From an uncultured Lachnospiraceae bacterium (GTDB lineage: Bacteria > Bacillota > Clostridia > Lachnospirales > Lachnospiraceae), in NCBI GenBank assembly GCA_900554925.1, contig USJG01000014.1, positions 1 to 27,051 of the forward strand: a DNA stretch of 27,051 nt, written 5' to 3'. Below are positions 1-7,353 of the stretch, in pieces. Within the stretch, counting starts at the first letter, position 1, and each line of letters begins with the position of its first letter. The position numbers were made by a program, and so were the translations under genes. The notes beneath the pieces are model-generated. The model did no database searches. It worked only from the letters and a program-made list of their open reading frames with translations, and was not told the origin of the DNA.

Positions 1-149
1 TATTTCTTTCTTATGGGGTATAGCAAAAAACTATATAATGTATTGGGGGGGTTACAAGTAGTATAATAGCATACCCCTCATTTTACGTAAATACTCACGA
101 TTCATAAATATTACAATTTTTAAATGCTATTTTTGTGCATTTTTAACAA

Positions 150-1988
150 TTAATTGCTGGATATGGCTTCCGCCGAAGCATCCTTCCGGTCAAACAGCGC
201 CTCAAATTCCTCTCTTCCAATCTTTTCCTTTTCAAGAAGAAGCTGCGCACACTTATGGAGAACTTCCATATGCTCTGAAATAATTGCTTTCGCCTTGCTG
301 TAGCAATCATCGATGATTTTCTTTACCTCTCTGTCAATTTCTCCGGAGATCAGTTCACTGTGACTCTTCGTATGGGCAAGGTCCCTGCCAATAAACACCT
401 CATCATCATCGCTGTTATAATTAATAACGCCTATATTCTCAGACATACCATATCTGGTCACCATATCCCTGGCTGCCTTGGTAGCTTTTTTAATATCACT
501 GGAAGCACCGGTGGTAATATCATCAAAAATAATTTCCTCCGCAATTCTTCCGCCTAAAGACACCATAATGTCCTGCAGCATCTTTCCCTTCGTAATGAAC
601 ATATCATCATTTTCCGGAAGGGGCATTGTATAACCGGCAGCTCCAAGACCTGTAGGAATAATGGAAACCGTATAAACCGGTCCCACATCAGGTAATACAT
701 GGAACAAAATTGCATGGCCTGCTTCATGGTAGGCTGTGATCTTTTTTTCTTTATCTGTGATAATTCGGCTTTTCTTTTCAGCGCCAATACCTACTTTGAT
801 GAAAGATTTCTTAATATCCTCCTGCATCACATAGCTTCTGTTTTCCTTAGCCGCCGCAATAGATGCTTCATTTAAAAGATTCTCGAGATCCGCCCCGGTA
901 AAACCGGCTGTGGTCTGGGCAATCTGTTTTAAGTCAACATCCTCCGCAAGGGGCTTATTCTTTGCATGTACTTTAAGAATATCCTCTCTTCCGCCTACAT
1001 CCGGCCTGTTTACGCTGATCTTTCTGTCAAAACGTCCGGGACGCAGAATCGCAGGGTCTAAAATATCAACACGGTTAGTAGCCGCCATCACAATGATTCC
1101 TTCATTCACCCCAAAACCATCCATCTCTACAAGAAGCTGATTTAAGGTCTGTTCTCTCTCATCATGTCCGCCGCCCATACCGGTACCCCGGCGTCTTGCC
1201 ACTGCATCAATTTCATCGATAAACACAATACAGGGCGAATGCCTTTTGGCTTCCTCAAAAAGATCACGGACTCTGGATGCGCCTACACCTACGAACATTT
1301 CAACGAAATCCGAACCGGAAATGCTGAAGAATGGCACTCCTGCCTCTCCCGCTATGGCTTTGGCCAGCAAGGTCTTGCCAGTACCGGGTGCACCTTCTAA
1401 AAGAACGCCTTTCGGTATTCTGGCTCCCACCTTGGTAAACTTGGCCGGCTCTCTTAAAAACTCCACGATTTCTTCCAGTTCTTCCTTTTCTTCCTTCAAA
1501 CCGGCTACATCCTTTAAGGTAATCTTCATGTCTCCCGTAGAGAGCTTTGCCCTGCTCTTGCCAAAATTCATCATTTTACTGTTGCCGCCCGAATTCTGGC
1601 TGTTCATCATCACAAAGAAAAATACCATGACAACAATGGCAAGAAGAACCGGAAATACACTGGTCAGAAACCAGCTTTCTTCCTGTACCTTTTTTACCTC
1701 CGGATCGATTCCGTAGGAAATAAGGAGCTGTTCAATTTCTGACACATCTGTTACATATAATGTCTTATTGGGTCCATCACTTAAAACAAAATCCACTTCA
1801 CCTGTAGGCGTTTCCCTGCTGGGAGAAATACTTGCGTATACTACCGTGCCATCTTCCAGATCCCGGATCAATTCACCTCTGGTATACTCTACACGGCCGC
1901 TGTCTAAAAGACTTGGTATGATAAGCAGTGCCATCAAAAGCAGCACAAGCACAAAATATGCGTTATAACCTCGATTTTTCCTATTCAA
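150..1988 (-). CDS. ftsH: ATP-dependent zinc metalloprotease FtsH
   Basis: Membrane-anchored AAA+ protease that degrades misfolded membrane proteins and selected regulators. The 612-residue protein has two membrane segments (about 11-27 and 108-128) flanking a short extracytoplasmic domain. The AAA module follows, with Walker A GAPGTGKT (199-206), Walker B IVFIDE (254-259) and the second region of homology ending RPGRFDR (316-322). The peptidase domain carries the zinc motif HEAGH (421-425). Length is usual for the family. The start is TTG at 1986-1988. It is chosen because a GAGAGGT Shine-Dalgarno sits 7 nt upstream and the first membrane segment begins shortly after. It is the last gene of the tilS-hpt-ftsH series, 43 nt after hpt, the same order as in B. 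subtilis. A small hairpin (2005-2020) lies just before its ribosome binding site. Identity is near certain. Confidence 0.97.
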   Translation of the reverse strand: MNRKNRGYNAYFVLVLLLMALLIIPSLLDSGRVEYTRGELIRDLEDGTVVYASISPSRETPTGEVDFVLSDGPNKTLYVTDVSEIEQLLISYGIDPEVKKVQEESWFLTSVFPVLLAIVVMVFFFVMMNSQNSGGNSKMMNFGKSRAKLSTGDMKITLKDVAGLKEEKEELEEIVEFLREPAKFTKVGARIPKGVLLEGAPGTGKTLLAKAIAGEAGVPFFSISGSDFVEMFVGVGASRVRDLFEEAKRHSPCIVFIDEIDAVARRRGTGMGGGHDEREQTLNQLLVEMDGFGVNEGIIVMAATNRVDILDPAILRPGRFDRKISVNRPDVGGREDILKVHAKNKPLAEDVDLKQIAQTTAGFTGADLENLLNEASIAAAKENRSYVMQEDIKKSFIKVGIGAEKKSRIITDKEKKITAYHEAGHAILFHVLPDVGPVYTVSIIPTGLGAAGYTMPLPENDDMFITKGKMLQDIMVSLGGRIAEEIIFDDITTGASSDIKKATKAARDMVTRYGMSENIGVINYNSDDDEVFIGRDLAHTKSHSELISGEIDREVKKIIDDCYSKAKAIISEHMEVLHKCAQLLLEKEKIGREEFEALFDRKDASAEAISSN

Positions 1989-2004
1989 TGTTGCTACCTC
2001 TCTT

Positions 2005-2020
2005 ACCGGAAAGCTCCGGT
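2005..2020 (-). other. Small perfect hairpin just upstream of the ftsH ribosome binding site
   Basis: A 6-bp stem ACCGGA/TCCGGT closes a 4-nt loop in the 43-nt gap between hpt and ftsH. On the mRNA strand the stem ends a few bases before the GAGAGGT Shine-Dalgarno and the TTG start of ftsH. It has no T-tract on the minus strand, so it is not an obvious terminator for this operon. A role in translation or mRNA processing is only a guess. Confidence 0.35.
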
Positions 2021-2031
2021 TTTGTCTTTAT

Positions 2032-2556
2032 TTACTCAAATTCTACTACTCCAATATAGGGAAGATTTCTGTATTTCTGATCATAATCCAGTCCATATCC
2101 TACCACAAACTCGTCGGGAATCTGGAAACCGGTATAATCCACCTTAACATCTCTGACCCTTCGCTCCGGCTTGTCTAATAAAGTACACAGTCTTAAACTT
2201 GCCGGCCCTCTGTCTTTAAGCATTTCAAGAAGATAACTTAAGGTACGCCCTGAATCCACAATATCTTCTATGACAATGACATCCTTCCCTTTCAAAGGCT
2301 CATCCAGATCCTTTACGATCTTAACCACACCACTTGACTTGGTTTCGCTTCCATAGCTGGAAACTGACATAAAATCCAGTGAAACAGGCACCGTGATCCT
2401 TTTTGCCAGTTCACACATAAAAAAGCTCCCGCCCTTTAACACGCAAACCAGATGCACTTGCCTGCCTGCATAATCCTTGCTGATCTGCTCTCCAATCTGC
2501 TTAATTTTCGCATCTACTTCCTCCTCAGAAAGCAATACTCTGATTTTTTCAGCCAT
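2032..2556 (-). CDS. hpt: Hypoxanthine phosphoribosyltransferase
   Basis: Purine salvage enzyme that joins hypoxanthine (and usually guanine) to PRPP, giving IMP or GMP, in the cytoplasm. The 174-residue protein has the type I phosphoribosyltransferase PRPP loop VIVIEDIVDSGRTL (about 93-106) with both acidic residues intact. It also has the flexible-loop region SVSSYGSETKSSG (about 64-76) and a C-terminal base-recognition segment with DEFVVGYGLDY. The length is typical. Its ATG overlaps the end of tilS by 8 nt, and its Shine-Dalgarno (GAAAGGAG) lies inside tilS, so the two are translationally coupled. The tilS-hpt-ftsH order is conserved across Firmicutes. The intact PRPP loop contrasts with the degenerate one in the protein at 20035-20676. 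Confidence 0.95.
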   Translation of the reverse strand: MAEKIRVLLSEEEVDAKIKQIGEQISKDYAGRQVHLVCVLKGGSFFMCELAKRITVPVSLDFMSVSSYGSETKSSGVVKIVKDLDEPLKGKDVIVIEDIVDSGRTLSYLLEMLKDRGPASLRLCTLLDKPERRVRDVKVDYTGFQIPDEFVVGYGLDYDQKYRNLPYIGVVEFE

Positions 2557-3976
2557 TCTTACAACTCCTTTCGTAGCTTAAGTCTTTATCCAAAATGCTT
2601 ACCTGCAAAATCATCCGGGTATTTTCGTCTACCTTGTAGTATTCACTGATACGAAATCCAGGTATCCATAAAACATGGGAAGCATCCGTAAGCAAATAAA
2701 TTCTGTCTCTCTCCTGTCTGGGAACCTTTTCATTTACAAAGTAATCCTGCAGGGATTTATGCCCCATCCTGCCATTGATCGTAAGGTAATCTCCCTTTTT
2801 CCTTGTCCTCAACATCAAAGTCGAAGATATTTTATCATAATCGAACCATTTCGTATATGTTTTTTCTGGAATATTTTGAGAATATTGCTTTGGAAACACT
2901 GTAAATTCCACTCTTCCAATCCCTGGCACTTCTAAAACTGACGGCGCCGTCACCTGATATTCCTTCCCTGGCTGTTCCTTACAGAAATCTGCATTTCTGC
3001 CTGTCTCCTTCTTTTGTATCATACCCACATCATATTCTTTATAAACCACAAGATTATAAGGCAGGTGAAGCTCCTTACATCCTTTTCCCTCAAAAAGCGA
3101 TGCAATACTTTTAATATGAAGGGAGGTAATATCCTTTCTGCATCCTGCCGCCTTTTCTACACAGGCAAGTAAAATACGCCCCCGAAGGTATTCATCTTCT
3201 TTTAAAAACTCAGGTATCCTGATCACGGTTCCGCCCTGATCACCTGTCTGTACACATCTTTCCATGGCCCCTTTGGTCTGCCTGCTGATATATTCTTCCG
3301 CCTCAAGCAGCTGATCTGCCGACCGGTTCATATTGACCACCGCACCCTTACATATTTCCTTCTCCGCATAAGGGAGAATGTGGTGTCTGATCCGGTTTCT
3401 GGTATAAATATCCTGCTCATTAGTACTGTCAGTACAGTAAGGAATTTCCCGGTCTGCAAGCCACTTTTCTATTTCACTTCTTCTAAGGCATAAAAGAGGC
3501 CGGATAATTTTCCCGTTTACCGGACGGATTCCGCTGGCCCCGGTAAGTCCTGTGCCGCGAAACAGATGAAACAGCATGGTCTCTGCCCTGTCGTTGCTGT
3601 TATGGGCAACCGCTATCTTACCCTCTTCCTCTCCAAGCACACGGGCAAACGCCTCATAACGTACCCGCCTTCCCTCTTCCTCCAAAGAAACTCCGTGCTC
3701 CCTTGCACTTTCTTTAATGTTGATCTCCACCAGCTCAAAGGGAAGCTCCCACTGTCTGCACAGATCCCTTACAAAACAGGCGTCTGCCTGTGCCTCCTTA
3801 CGGATTCCATGATTCACATGTACCACCTTAAGGGTAAAGGGAATCTGTTTTCTGATTTCAAGCAGCATGAAAAGGAGGCAGACAGAATCTGCGCCTCCTG
3901 AAACTCCGGCTATAATAGTATCTGCCGGTTCAATCATTCCGTATTTGTTGCTGTAATCCAGTACTTTTTTTATCAT
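2549..3976 (-). CDS. tilS: tRNA(Ile)-lysidine synthetase TilS
   Basis: ATP-dependent enzyme that converts the wobble cytidine of tRNA-Ile(CAU) to lysidine, so that it reads AUA codons; normally essential. The 475-residue protein starts with the N-type ATP pyrophosphatase domain and its PP-loop SGGADS (26-31). The TilS-typical VNHGIR follows (about 54-59). A conserved middle part contains CTDSTNEQDIYTRNRIRHHILP-like residues, and the C-terminal domain contains DYFVNEKVP and WIPGFRIS. The ATG at 3976 gives the normal TilS N-terminus but has no clear Shine-Dalgarno. A weak terminator-like hairpin separates it from spoIIE, 40 nt upstream. It is coupled to hpt by an 8-nt overlap. Confidence 0.95.
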   Translation of the reverse strand: MIKKVLDYSNKYGMIEPADTIIAGVSGGADSVCLLFMLLEIRKQIPFTLKVVHVNHGIRKEAQADACFVRDLCRQWELPFELVEINIKESAREHGVSLEEEGRRVRYEAFARVLGEEEGKIAVAHNSNDRAETMLFHLFRGTGLTGASGIRPVNGKIIRPLLCLRRSEIEKWLADREIPYCTDSTNEQDIYTRNRIRHHILPYAEKEICKGAVVNMNRSADQLLEAEEYISRQTKGAMERCVQTGDQGGTVIRIPEFLKEDEYLRGRILLACVEKAAGCRKDITSLHIKSIASLFEGKGCKELHLPYNLVVYKEYDVGMIQKKETGRNADFCKEQPGKEYQVTAPSVLEVPGIGRVEFTVFPKQYSQNIPEKTYTKWFDYDKISSTLMLRTRKKGDYLTINGRMGHKSLQDYFVNEKVPRQERDRIYLLTDASHVLWIPGFRISEYYKVDENTRMILQVSILDKDLSYERSCKNG

Positions 3977-4002
3977 ACTTTATAATATAACGGAATTTTC
4001 AG

Positions 4003-4027
4003 AAAAAATAAAGAGTCATCCCTCTTT
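4003..4027 (-). terminator. Weak intrinsic terminator overlapping the spoIIE stop codon
   Basis: On the minus strand, AAAGAG (4022-4027) pairs with CTCTTT (4010-4015). The spoIIE TGA stop lies in the 6-nt loop, and a run of six T follows (4003-4008). The stem is short and AT-rich, so termination is probably partial and some readthrough into tilS is expected. Confidence 0.4.
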
Positions 4028-5221
4028 TTTCCAGATTCCGATGACCAGAACCGTCATATCATCCCTTATATGTCCTCTGCATTGATGGATACAGAAGTTT
4101 AATATGGCATTAGCCATTTCGCCCGGATTCTCCAGATTTGTACTGCCGATCAGCTCTGAAAGCATGTCCTCTCCAATTCCCTGAGAAAGAGCGTCCAGCA
4201 CACCGTCCGAAACCATAACAATATAATCCCCATCCATCAGTGTTCTTCCCACTGCCTCCATATCCGGCTTCTGGAAGATACCAAGAGGCAGATTCCCCGA
4301 AGATATCCTGTCCACCAGGTGCTGCCTTTTAATATAAGAACAGGCGCTTCCCACCTTCACAAAACGACATTCTCCGCTGTAAAGGTCCATGCTGCAAAGA
4401 TCCAGAGTAGACATATTGGAATTTTCTCCTCCTGTAAGCAGCGCGCTGTTGATCATCTGTATTGCCATTTCCATTTGAAATCCTGCTTCCAGAAATTTCT
4501 GCATCAGCTCCACTACCATAGTACTGTCATTACAGGCTTTATCTCCGGAGCCCATGCCATCAGACAGTACTGCTGTAAGATTTCCCGTTTCCGTTTCAAA
4601 AAAAGCATAGTTGTCCCCTGATATTTTCTCTGTCTCCTTTACCGCCTTAGCCACTCCTGTAAGTACATGGAACCTTGCCTCCTCCACGTAATAGAAGGTC
4701 TGCCAGTCTCCCCCTATAAAGAAAGCATTGTCCTGGGCGCTTGTCAGCCGCATATTTAAAAGAACTGACAGTAAATCCCCAAGCTCCTCTGAGGAGAGAT
4801 TATTTTTCTTTATGGTTCTCATTGTAAGAGACACTTCGATTCGTCCCATTTCGTTTTCAATCAAATACAGGTTTTTAAGCTGAATATCCACTTCCCGAAG
4901 AGCATGGGCTATCTGCTTAAACCGCCGTTCTCCCATGGGCACGCATCTTCTGGCTTCCTCAGCAAGATGAGTCATGATCTTGGCCATCTCTTCCAAATGC
5001 TCTACCATCAGGTCTTTATTTTCATTCAAGCGCTTCTGCCATATGTAATCTTTCCTGTCGGTTCCATCTTCACTAAATATGTCTTCTCTGTTATTTTCCG
5101 TTTCCTTGAAGCTTTCTGCCAATTCTCTGATAGAATCCGCATAAGTAAGCAGCTTTCTTCTGCCATATTCCGGAAGTATACTGTTAAACTCTTCTCTTTC
5201 GCCGGATATTTGCTTTTTCAT
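4016..5221 (-). CDS. spoIIE: SpoIIE-like serine phosphatase lacking the membrane domain
   Basis: Stage II sporulation phosphatase. In B. subtilis it dephosphorylates the anti-anti-sigma factor SpoIIAA to switch on sigma-F in the forespore. This protein has 401 residues against about 827 in B. subtilis. Residues 1-185 are a mostly helical, charged segment, probably equivalent to the regulatory region before the phosphatase. Residues 185-400 are the PP2C domain. Its metal-site motifs are SDGMGSG (220-226, Asp221), SDGVLDA (338-344, Asp339) and RDDMTVLVI (386-394). No hydrophobic membrane segment is present. The ATG at 5221 follows AGGAGGA and a near-perfect promoter only 30-60 nt upstream, so the short form is the real gene and not a missed start. 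Its place between divIC and tilS is the classical spoIIE position. Confidence 0.88.
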   Translation of the reverse strand: MKKQISGEREEFNSILPEYGRRKLLTYADSIRELAESFKETENNREDIFSEDGTDRKDYIWQKRLNENKDLMVEHLEEMAKIMTHLAEEARRCVPMGERRFKQIAHALREVDIQLKNLYLIENEMGRIEVSLTMRTIKKNNLSSEELGDLLSVLLNMRLTSAQDNAFFIGGDWQTFYYVEEARFHVLTGVAKAVKETEKISGDNYAFFETETGNLTAVLSDGMGSGDKACNDSTMVVELMQKFLEAGFQMEMAIQMINSALLTGGENSNMSTLDLCSMDLYSGECRFVKVGSACSYIKRQHLVDRISSGNLPLGIFQKPDMEAVGRTLMDGDYIVMVSDGVLDALSQGIGEDMLSELIGSTNLENPGEMANAILNFCIHQCRGHIRDDMTVLVIGIWKKEG

Positions 5222-5247
5222 ATGACCGCTTCCTCCTGTAATGGAAT

Positions 5248-5315
5248 ATTATACAAAACTGCCGGTAAACAGTTTGTCAAAAGCAGGAAGCAAAAACAGA
5301 AAATATTTTGACAAA
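5248..5315 (-). promoter_or_regulatory. spoIIE promoter with 21-bp spacer and two Spo0A boxes
   Basis: The minus strand shows -35 TTGACA (5275-5280) and -10 TATAAT (5248-5253), both perfect consensus but separated by 21 bp instead of about 17. Two copies of the 0A-box consensus TTTGTCRAA are present in opposite orientation. One is at 5273-5281, overlapping the -35, and one is at 5307-5315, about 34 bp upstream. The B. subtilis spoIIE and spoIIG promoters are known to have over-long spacers and to need phosphorylated Spo0A with sigma-A. The same architecture here strongly suggests Spo0A control. Confidence 0.8.
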
Positions 5316-5359
5316 AAATTTAAGGTGCCCTCAAGTTATCTTAACCTTAGGAACACCTT
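5311..5359 (-). terminator. Intrinsic terminator after divIC
   Basis: On the minus strand, AAGGTG (5354-5359) pairs with CACCTT (5322-5327). The stem is extended by TCC/GGG-type pairs and an internal AAGGTTA/TAACTT hairpin, and is followed by a T-rich run (5313-5320). It begins directly at the divIC stop codon and its tail touches the upstream 0A box of the spoIIE promoter. Confidence 0.65.
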
Positions 5360-5665
5360 TTAATCTTCATCCTTAAATAAAATTTCACCTTCATATACCA
5401 GCCCAAGCTTATCCCTTGCCACTTCCTCCACATATTTCTTGGTGTGGGTATATTTTTCAAACTCTTCTATTTCCTGGGCACGTTCTTCCTCCGCTGCAAT
5501 CTGCTCTAAAAGAGCTGCTTCTTTATGCTGATAAGCTTCTTTTTTGGCCATCAGATCTATACTGTTAAAAGCCACCACCAAAAGCAACATGATTACAACA
5601 ACGGAAACCAGAAACATACCAAAACGATTCTGACGCTTTTTCCTGTAAGCAACTTTCCTTGCCAT
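5360..5665 (-). CDS. divIC: Septum formation initiator family protein (DivIC/FtsB-like)
   Basis: Small bitopic division protein that joins FtsL and DivIB in the septal complex. The 101 residues divide into a basic cytoplasmic N-terminus (1-14), one membrane helix (about 15-34), and a coiled-coil stretch rich in Glu, Ala and Gln (about 38-68). A C-terminal segment EVARDKLGLVYEGEILF (81-97) is characteristic of the family. The ATG follows GAGGA. It sits 45 nt after yabQ; that gap holds a small hairpin (TGCCC/GGGCA, 5687-5700) with no T-tract. Unlike B. subtilis, no yabR-like S1-domain gene lies between this gene and spoIIE. Confidence 0.87.
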   Translation of the reverse strand: MARKVAYRKKRQNRFGMFLVSVVVIMLLLVVAFNSIDLMAKKEAYQHKEAALLEQIAAEEERAQEIEEFEKYTHTKKYVEEVARDKLGLVYEGEILFKDED

Positions 5666-5710
5666 AATTTCCTCATTTCTGCTATCTGCCCTTTAGGGCA
5701 TAATAGTTAT

Positions 5711-6199
5711 TTAACGTTTACATAATATTATTTTAAGTAATTTAAGCCTGCCCGTCAACTTGTTTTTCAAACATTTGCAAGCTTTTCTTCCTTTTCCTGA
5801 AAAATCCTTGCAAATATAGCCTGTCTTTTTGCCTATAAATCTAAAGGGTTTAAACAAAAAGCAAAATATGCGATAGATAACACGGGCGGCACGCTCTATT
5901 ATAGTTGACATAACATTAACTATCAGAGAACTGACGCTGATTTTGTACAGGATCATTCCCATGGTTGCTCCAAGCACCGCAAACCACCGCAGAATCCCGT
6001 TATTTTCTTCGTAAAGCATATAAAATACGCCTATGGCACAGGCAATCCAGAAAATCATATCCTCCAGAGAAATCAGAAACAGGCTGTGCCGGATCAGGCG
6101 GCGCAATATTAAAAATCCATCATACACAAAGGTAATAAGAATCCCCATCAAAAAGGAATGCAGAAAAAAAGTCATTTCATTTACAATATTTTGGCTCAT
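5711..6199 (-). CDS. yabQ: Spore cortex biosynthesis membrane protein YabQ
   Basis: Sporulation membrane protein, required in B. subtilis for cortex formation and made in the mother cell. It is recognised from several hydrophobic segments in the first 105 residues (about 6-26, 38-56, 63-80 and a further one near 85-100), a very basic cysteine- and lysine-rich C-terminus, and its position between yabP and divIC. The ATG at 6199 is preferred because AGTAGG lies 5 nt upstream, giving 162 residues. A GTG at 6205 would add two residues but has no ribosome binding site. The start is essentially contiguous with the yabP stop (6206-6208), which suggests coupled translation. Confidence 0.85.
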   Translation of the reverse strand: MSQNIVNEMTFFLHSFLMGILITFVYDGFLILRRLIRHSLFLISLEDMIFWIACAIGVFYMLYEENNGILRWFAVLGATMGMILYKISVSSLIVNVMSTIIERAARVIYRIFCFLFKPFRFIGKKTGYICKDFSGKGRKACKCLKNKLTGRLKLLKIILCKR

Positions 6200-6205
6200 A
6201 AGCAC

Positions 6206-6517
6206 CTACTTTAACAATCTGCTAAGCAGGGACTCTCCCTTAGCCCCCATGCCGGACTGCTCCGAATAAGTAAAGCTGTCGATCCTTCCGTCAATATCAA
6301 CCTCTCCCTTATCTAAGGTAAGCCTGTTCACATGGAGTTCGTTTCCCTTTATCATCAGCATTCCCTGATCTGTTTCCAGAATAATCTCGTTTTCGTCAAA
6401 AGACAGGACATCATTTACCCCTGTTAAATTACATGATCTTCTATTATTCAGTATCAGCTTATGCGCCCGCTTATTTACATTTGTCAGATCTTCCATGTTA
6501 ATCCTCCATTCCGCCAA
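6206..6517 (-). CDS. yabP: Sporulation protein YabP
   Basis: Small sporulation protein of the YabP/YqfC family, needed for spore coat or cortex assembly in B. subtilis. The 103 residues show the family pattern: an N-terminal stretch with NRRSCNLTGVNDVLSFDENE (about 26-45) and then short beta strands such as EIILETDQGMLMIKGNELHV. The ATG follows GGAGGATTAAC. It is directly followed by yabQ. The 97-nt gap upstream to rqcP probably holds its mother-cell promoter, but I could not identify a convincing one. Confidence 0.87.
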   Translation of the reverse strand: MAEWRINMEDLTNVNKRAHKLILNNRRSCNLTGVNDVLSFDENEIILETDQGMLMIKGNELHVNRLTLDKGEVDIDGRIDSFTYSEQSGMGAKGESLLSRLLK

Positions 6518-6614
6518 TAAAAATCTATTGATTTATCAATCTGTCATCTTCTGATACAGTCTTCTCTAAAAGATTATATTAAGGGACCGGAATTTATAGA
6601 CTAACATTTTCAAT

Positions 6615-6854
6615 TTATATATAGCGGAATAATTCTTTTGCCTCTTCCTTCTTTACCGTTTCCTGTACACTTAAAACCTCTACCTTTACCTCCTTGTTTC
6701 CAAAGGCAATGGTAATAGTATCCCCTTCCTTCACATTGGCGGAAGCCTTGGCCGGCTTATCATTAATAAGAACTCTGCCAGCGTCGCAGGCTTCATTTGC
6801 AACCGTTCTTCTCTTAATTAACCGTGAAACCTTTAAGTATTTATCCAATCTCAT
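6615..6854 (-). CDS. rqcP: S4-domain RNA-binding protein RqcP (YabO/HslR-like)
   Basis: A 79-residue protein consisting almost entirely of an S4 RNA-binding domain. It has MRLDKYLKVSRLIKRR at the start, then ANEACDAGRVLIND (20-33) and KASANVKEGDTI (36-47). In B. subtilis the equivalent, RqcP (YabO), works with RqcH on stalled 50S subunits and alanine tailing. Here it lies directly upstream of yabP as in Bacillus, which supports orthology with RqcP rather than the proteobacterial heat-shock protein Hsp15. The ATG follows AAAGGAAATAAAT. It is separated from hup by a strong terminator, so expression is by readthrough or by a promoter inside the short gap. Confidence 0.85.
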   Translation of the reverse strand: MRLDKYLKVSRLIKRRTVANEACDAGRVLINDKPAKASANVKEGDTITIAFGNKEVKVEVLSVQETVKKEEAKELFRYI

Positions 6855-6875
6855 ATTTATTTCCTTTCCCGTACG

Positions 6876-6905
6876 TAAAAAGGACCTGCAAAAATGCAGG
6901 TCCTT
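6876..6905 (-). terminator. Intrinsic terminator after hup
   Basis: A perfect 11-bp stem (6880-6890 with 6895-6905, arms AAGGACCTGCA/TGCAGGTCCTT) with a 4-nt loop is followed on the minus strand by a T run (6876-6879). It lies 15 nt after the hup stop and 22 nt before the rqcP start. Confidence 0.85.
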
Positions 6906-6919
6906 TAAGATACTTGATC

Positions 6920-7195
6920 TTACGCGTTGATCATATCCTTTAAAGCCTTACCAGCTTTGAATTTAGGAGCCTTGGAAGCTGCAATAGGCATAACCTCGCC
7001 TGTCTGAGGATTTCTGCCTTCTCTGGCTGCTCTCTTAGATACTTCAAAAGTACCAAAACCAACTAACTGAACCTTTCCATCTTTCTTTAATTCTGCTGAT
7101 ACAACATCAGTAAAAGCCTTTAAAGCTTTCTCTGCATCCTTCTTGGATAAACCAGCCTGGTCTGCCATAGCTGCTACTAACTCTGTTTTGTTCAT
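6920..7195 (-). CDS. hup: HU family DNA-binding protein
   Basis: Histone-like protein that binds and bends DNA as a dimer. The 91 residues begin MNKTELVAAMADQAGLSKKD, the standard HU start, and continue with GFGTFEVSKRAAREGRNPQTGE (about 46-67). That segment spans the DNA-binding beta-arm with the conserved RNPQTG. The protein ends KFKAGKALKDMIN. The ATG follows AGGAGGAGTTCGAA, a very strong ribosome binding site, in keeping with an abundant protein. It has its own promoter and terminator, so it is a separate high-expression unit ahead of the rqcP-yabP-yabQ-divIC genes. Confidence 0.96.
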   Translation of the reverse strand: MNKTELVAAMADQAGLSKKDAEKALKAFTDVVSAELKKDGKVQLVGFGTFEVSKRAAREGRNPQTGEVMPIAASKAPKFKAGKALKDMINA

Positions 7196-7261
7196 TTCGA
7201 ACTCCTCCTCTTGATATGAGTGTTTTTTTCCCAGATGTCTCTTTTGAAACTTCTATATCTA

Positions 7262-7290
7262 TATATATCGTTTTTGGCTATATTTGTCAA
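7262..7290 (-). promoter_or_regulatory. hup sigma-A promoter
   Basis: On the minus strand, -35 TTGACA (7285-7290), a 17-bp spacer and -10 TATATA (7262-7267) lie 67 nt upstream of the hup start. The run continues as alternating TA, so the exact -10 register may shift by two bases. Confidence 0.7.
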
Positions 7291-7353
7291 GGCATATTTG
7301 CTCTTTTATGCGGTTTTTAAGGGTTTTTGTCCTTTATCTTTAAGTCTCCTTAC

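Noticed and set aside
15..77. GGGGTAT (15-21) and ATACCCC (71-77) as a terminator for ftsH
   Set aside because: The arms are only 7 bp with a 49-nt loop and no T-run on the minus strand; the AT-rich 149 bases at the edge hold nothing I can support.
1246..1716. 156-codon open frame on the plus strand
   Set aside because: It lies wholly antisense to ftsH, follows the codon pattern of the minus-strand gene and has no ribosome binding site. The same applies to the other plus-strand frames within 150-18800.
2005..2045. Plus-strand terminator (hairpin followed by TTTTGTCTTTATTT)
   Set aside because: It has the look of a plus-strand terminator, but no plus-strand gene precedes it; kept only as a hairpin before ftsH.
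6518..6614. Sigma-E promoter for yabP
   Set aside because: TAATATA resembles a -35, but no CATA-type -10 is found at 14-15 nt, so it is not listed although such a promoter is expected.
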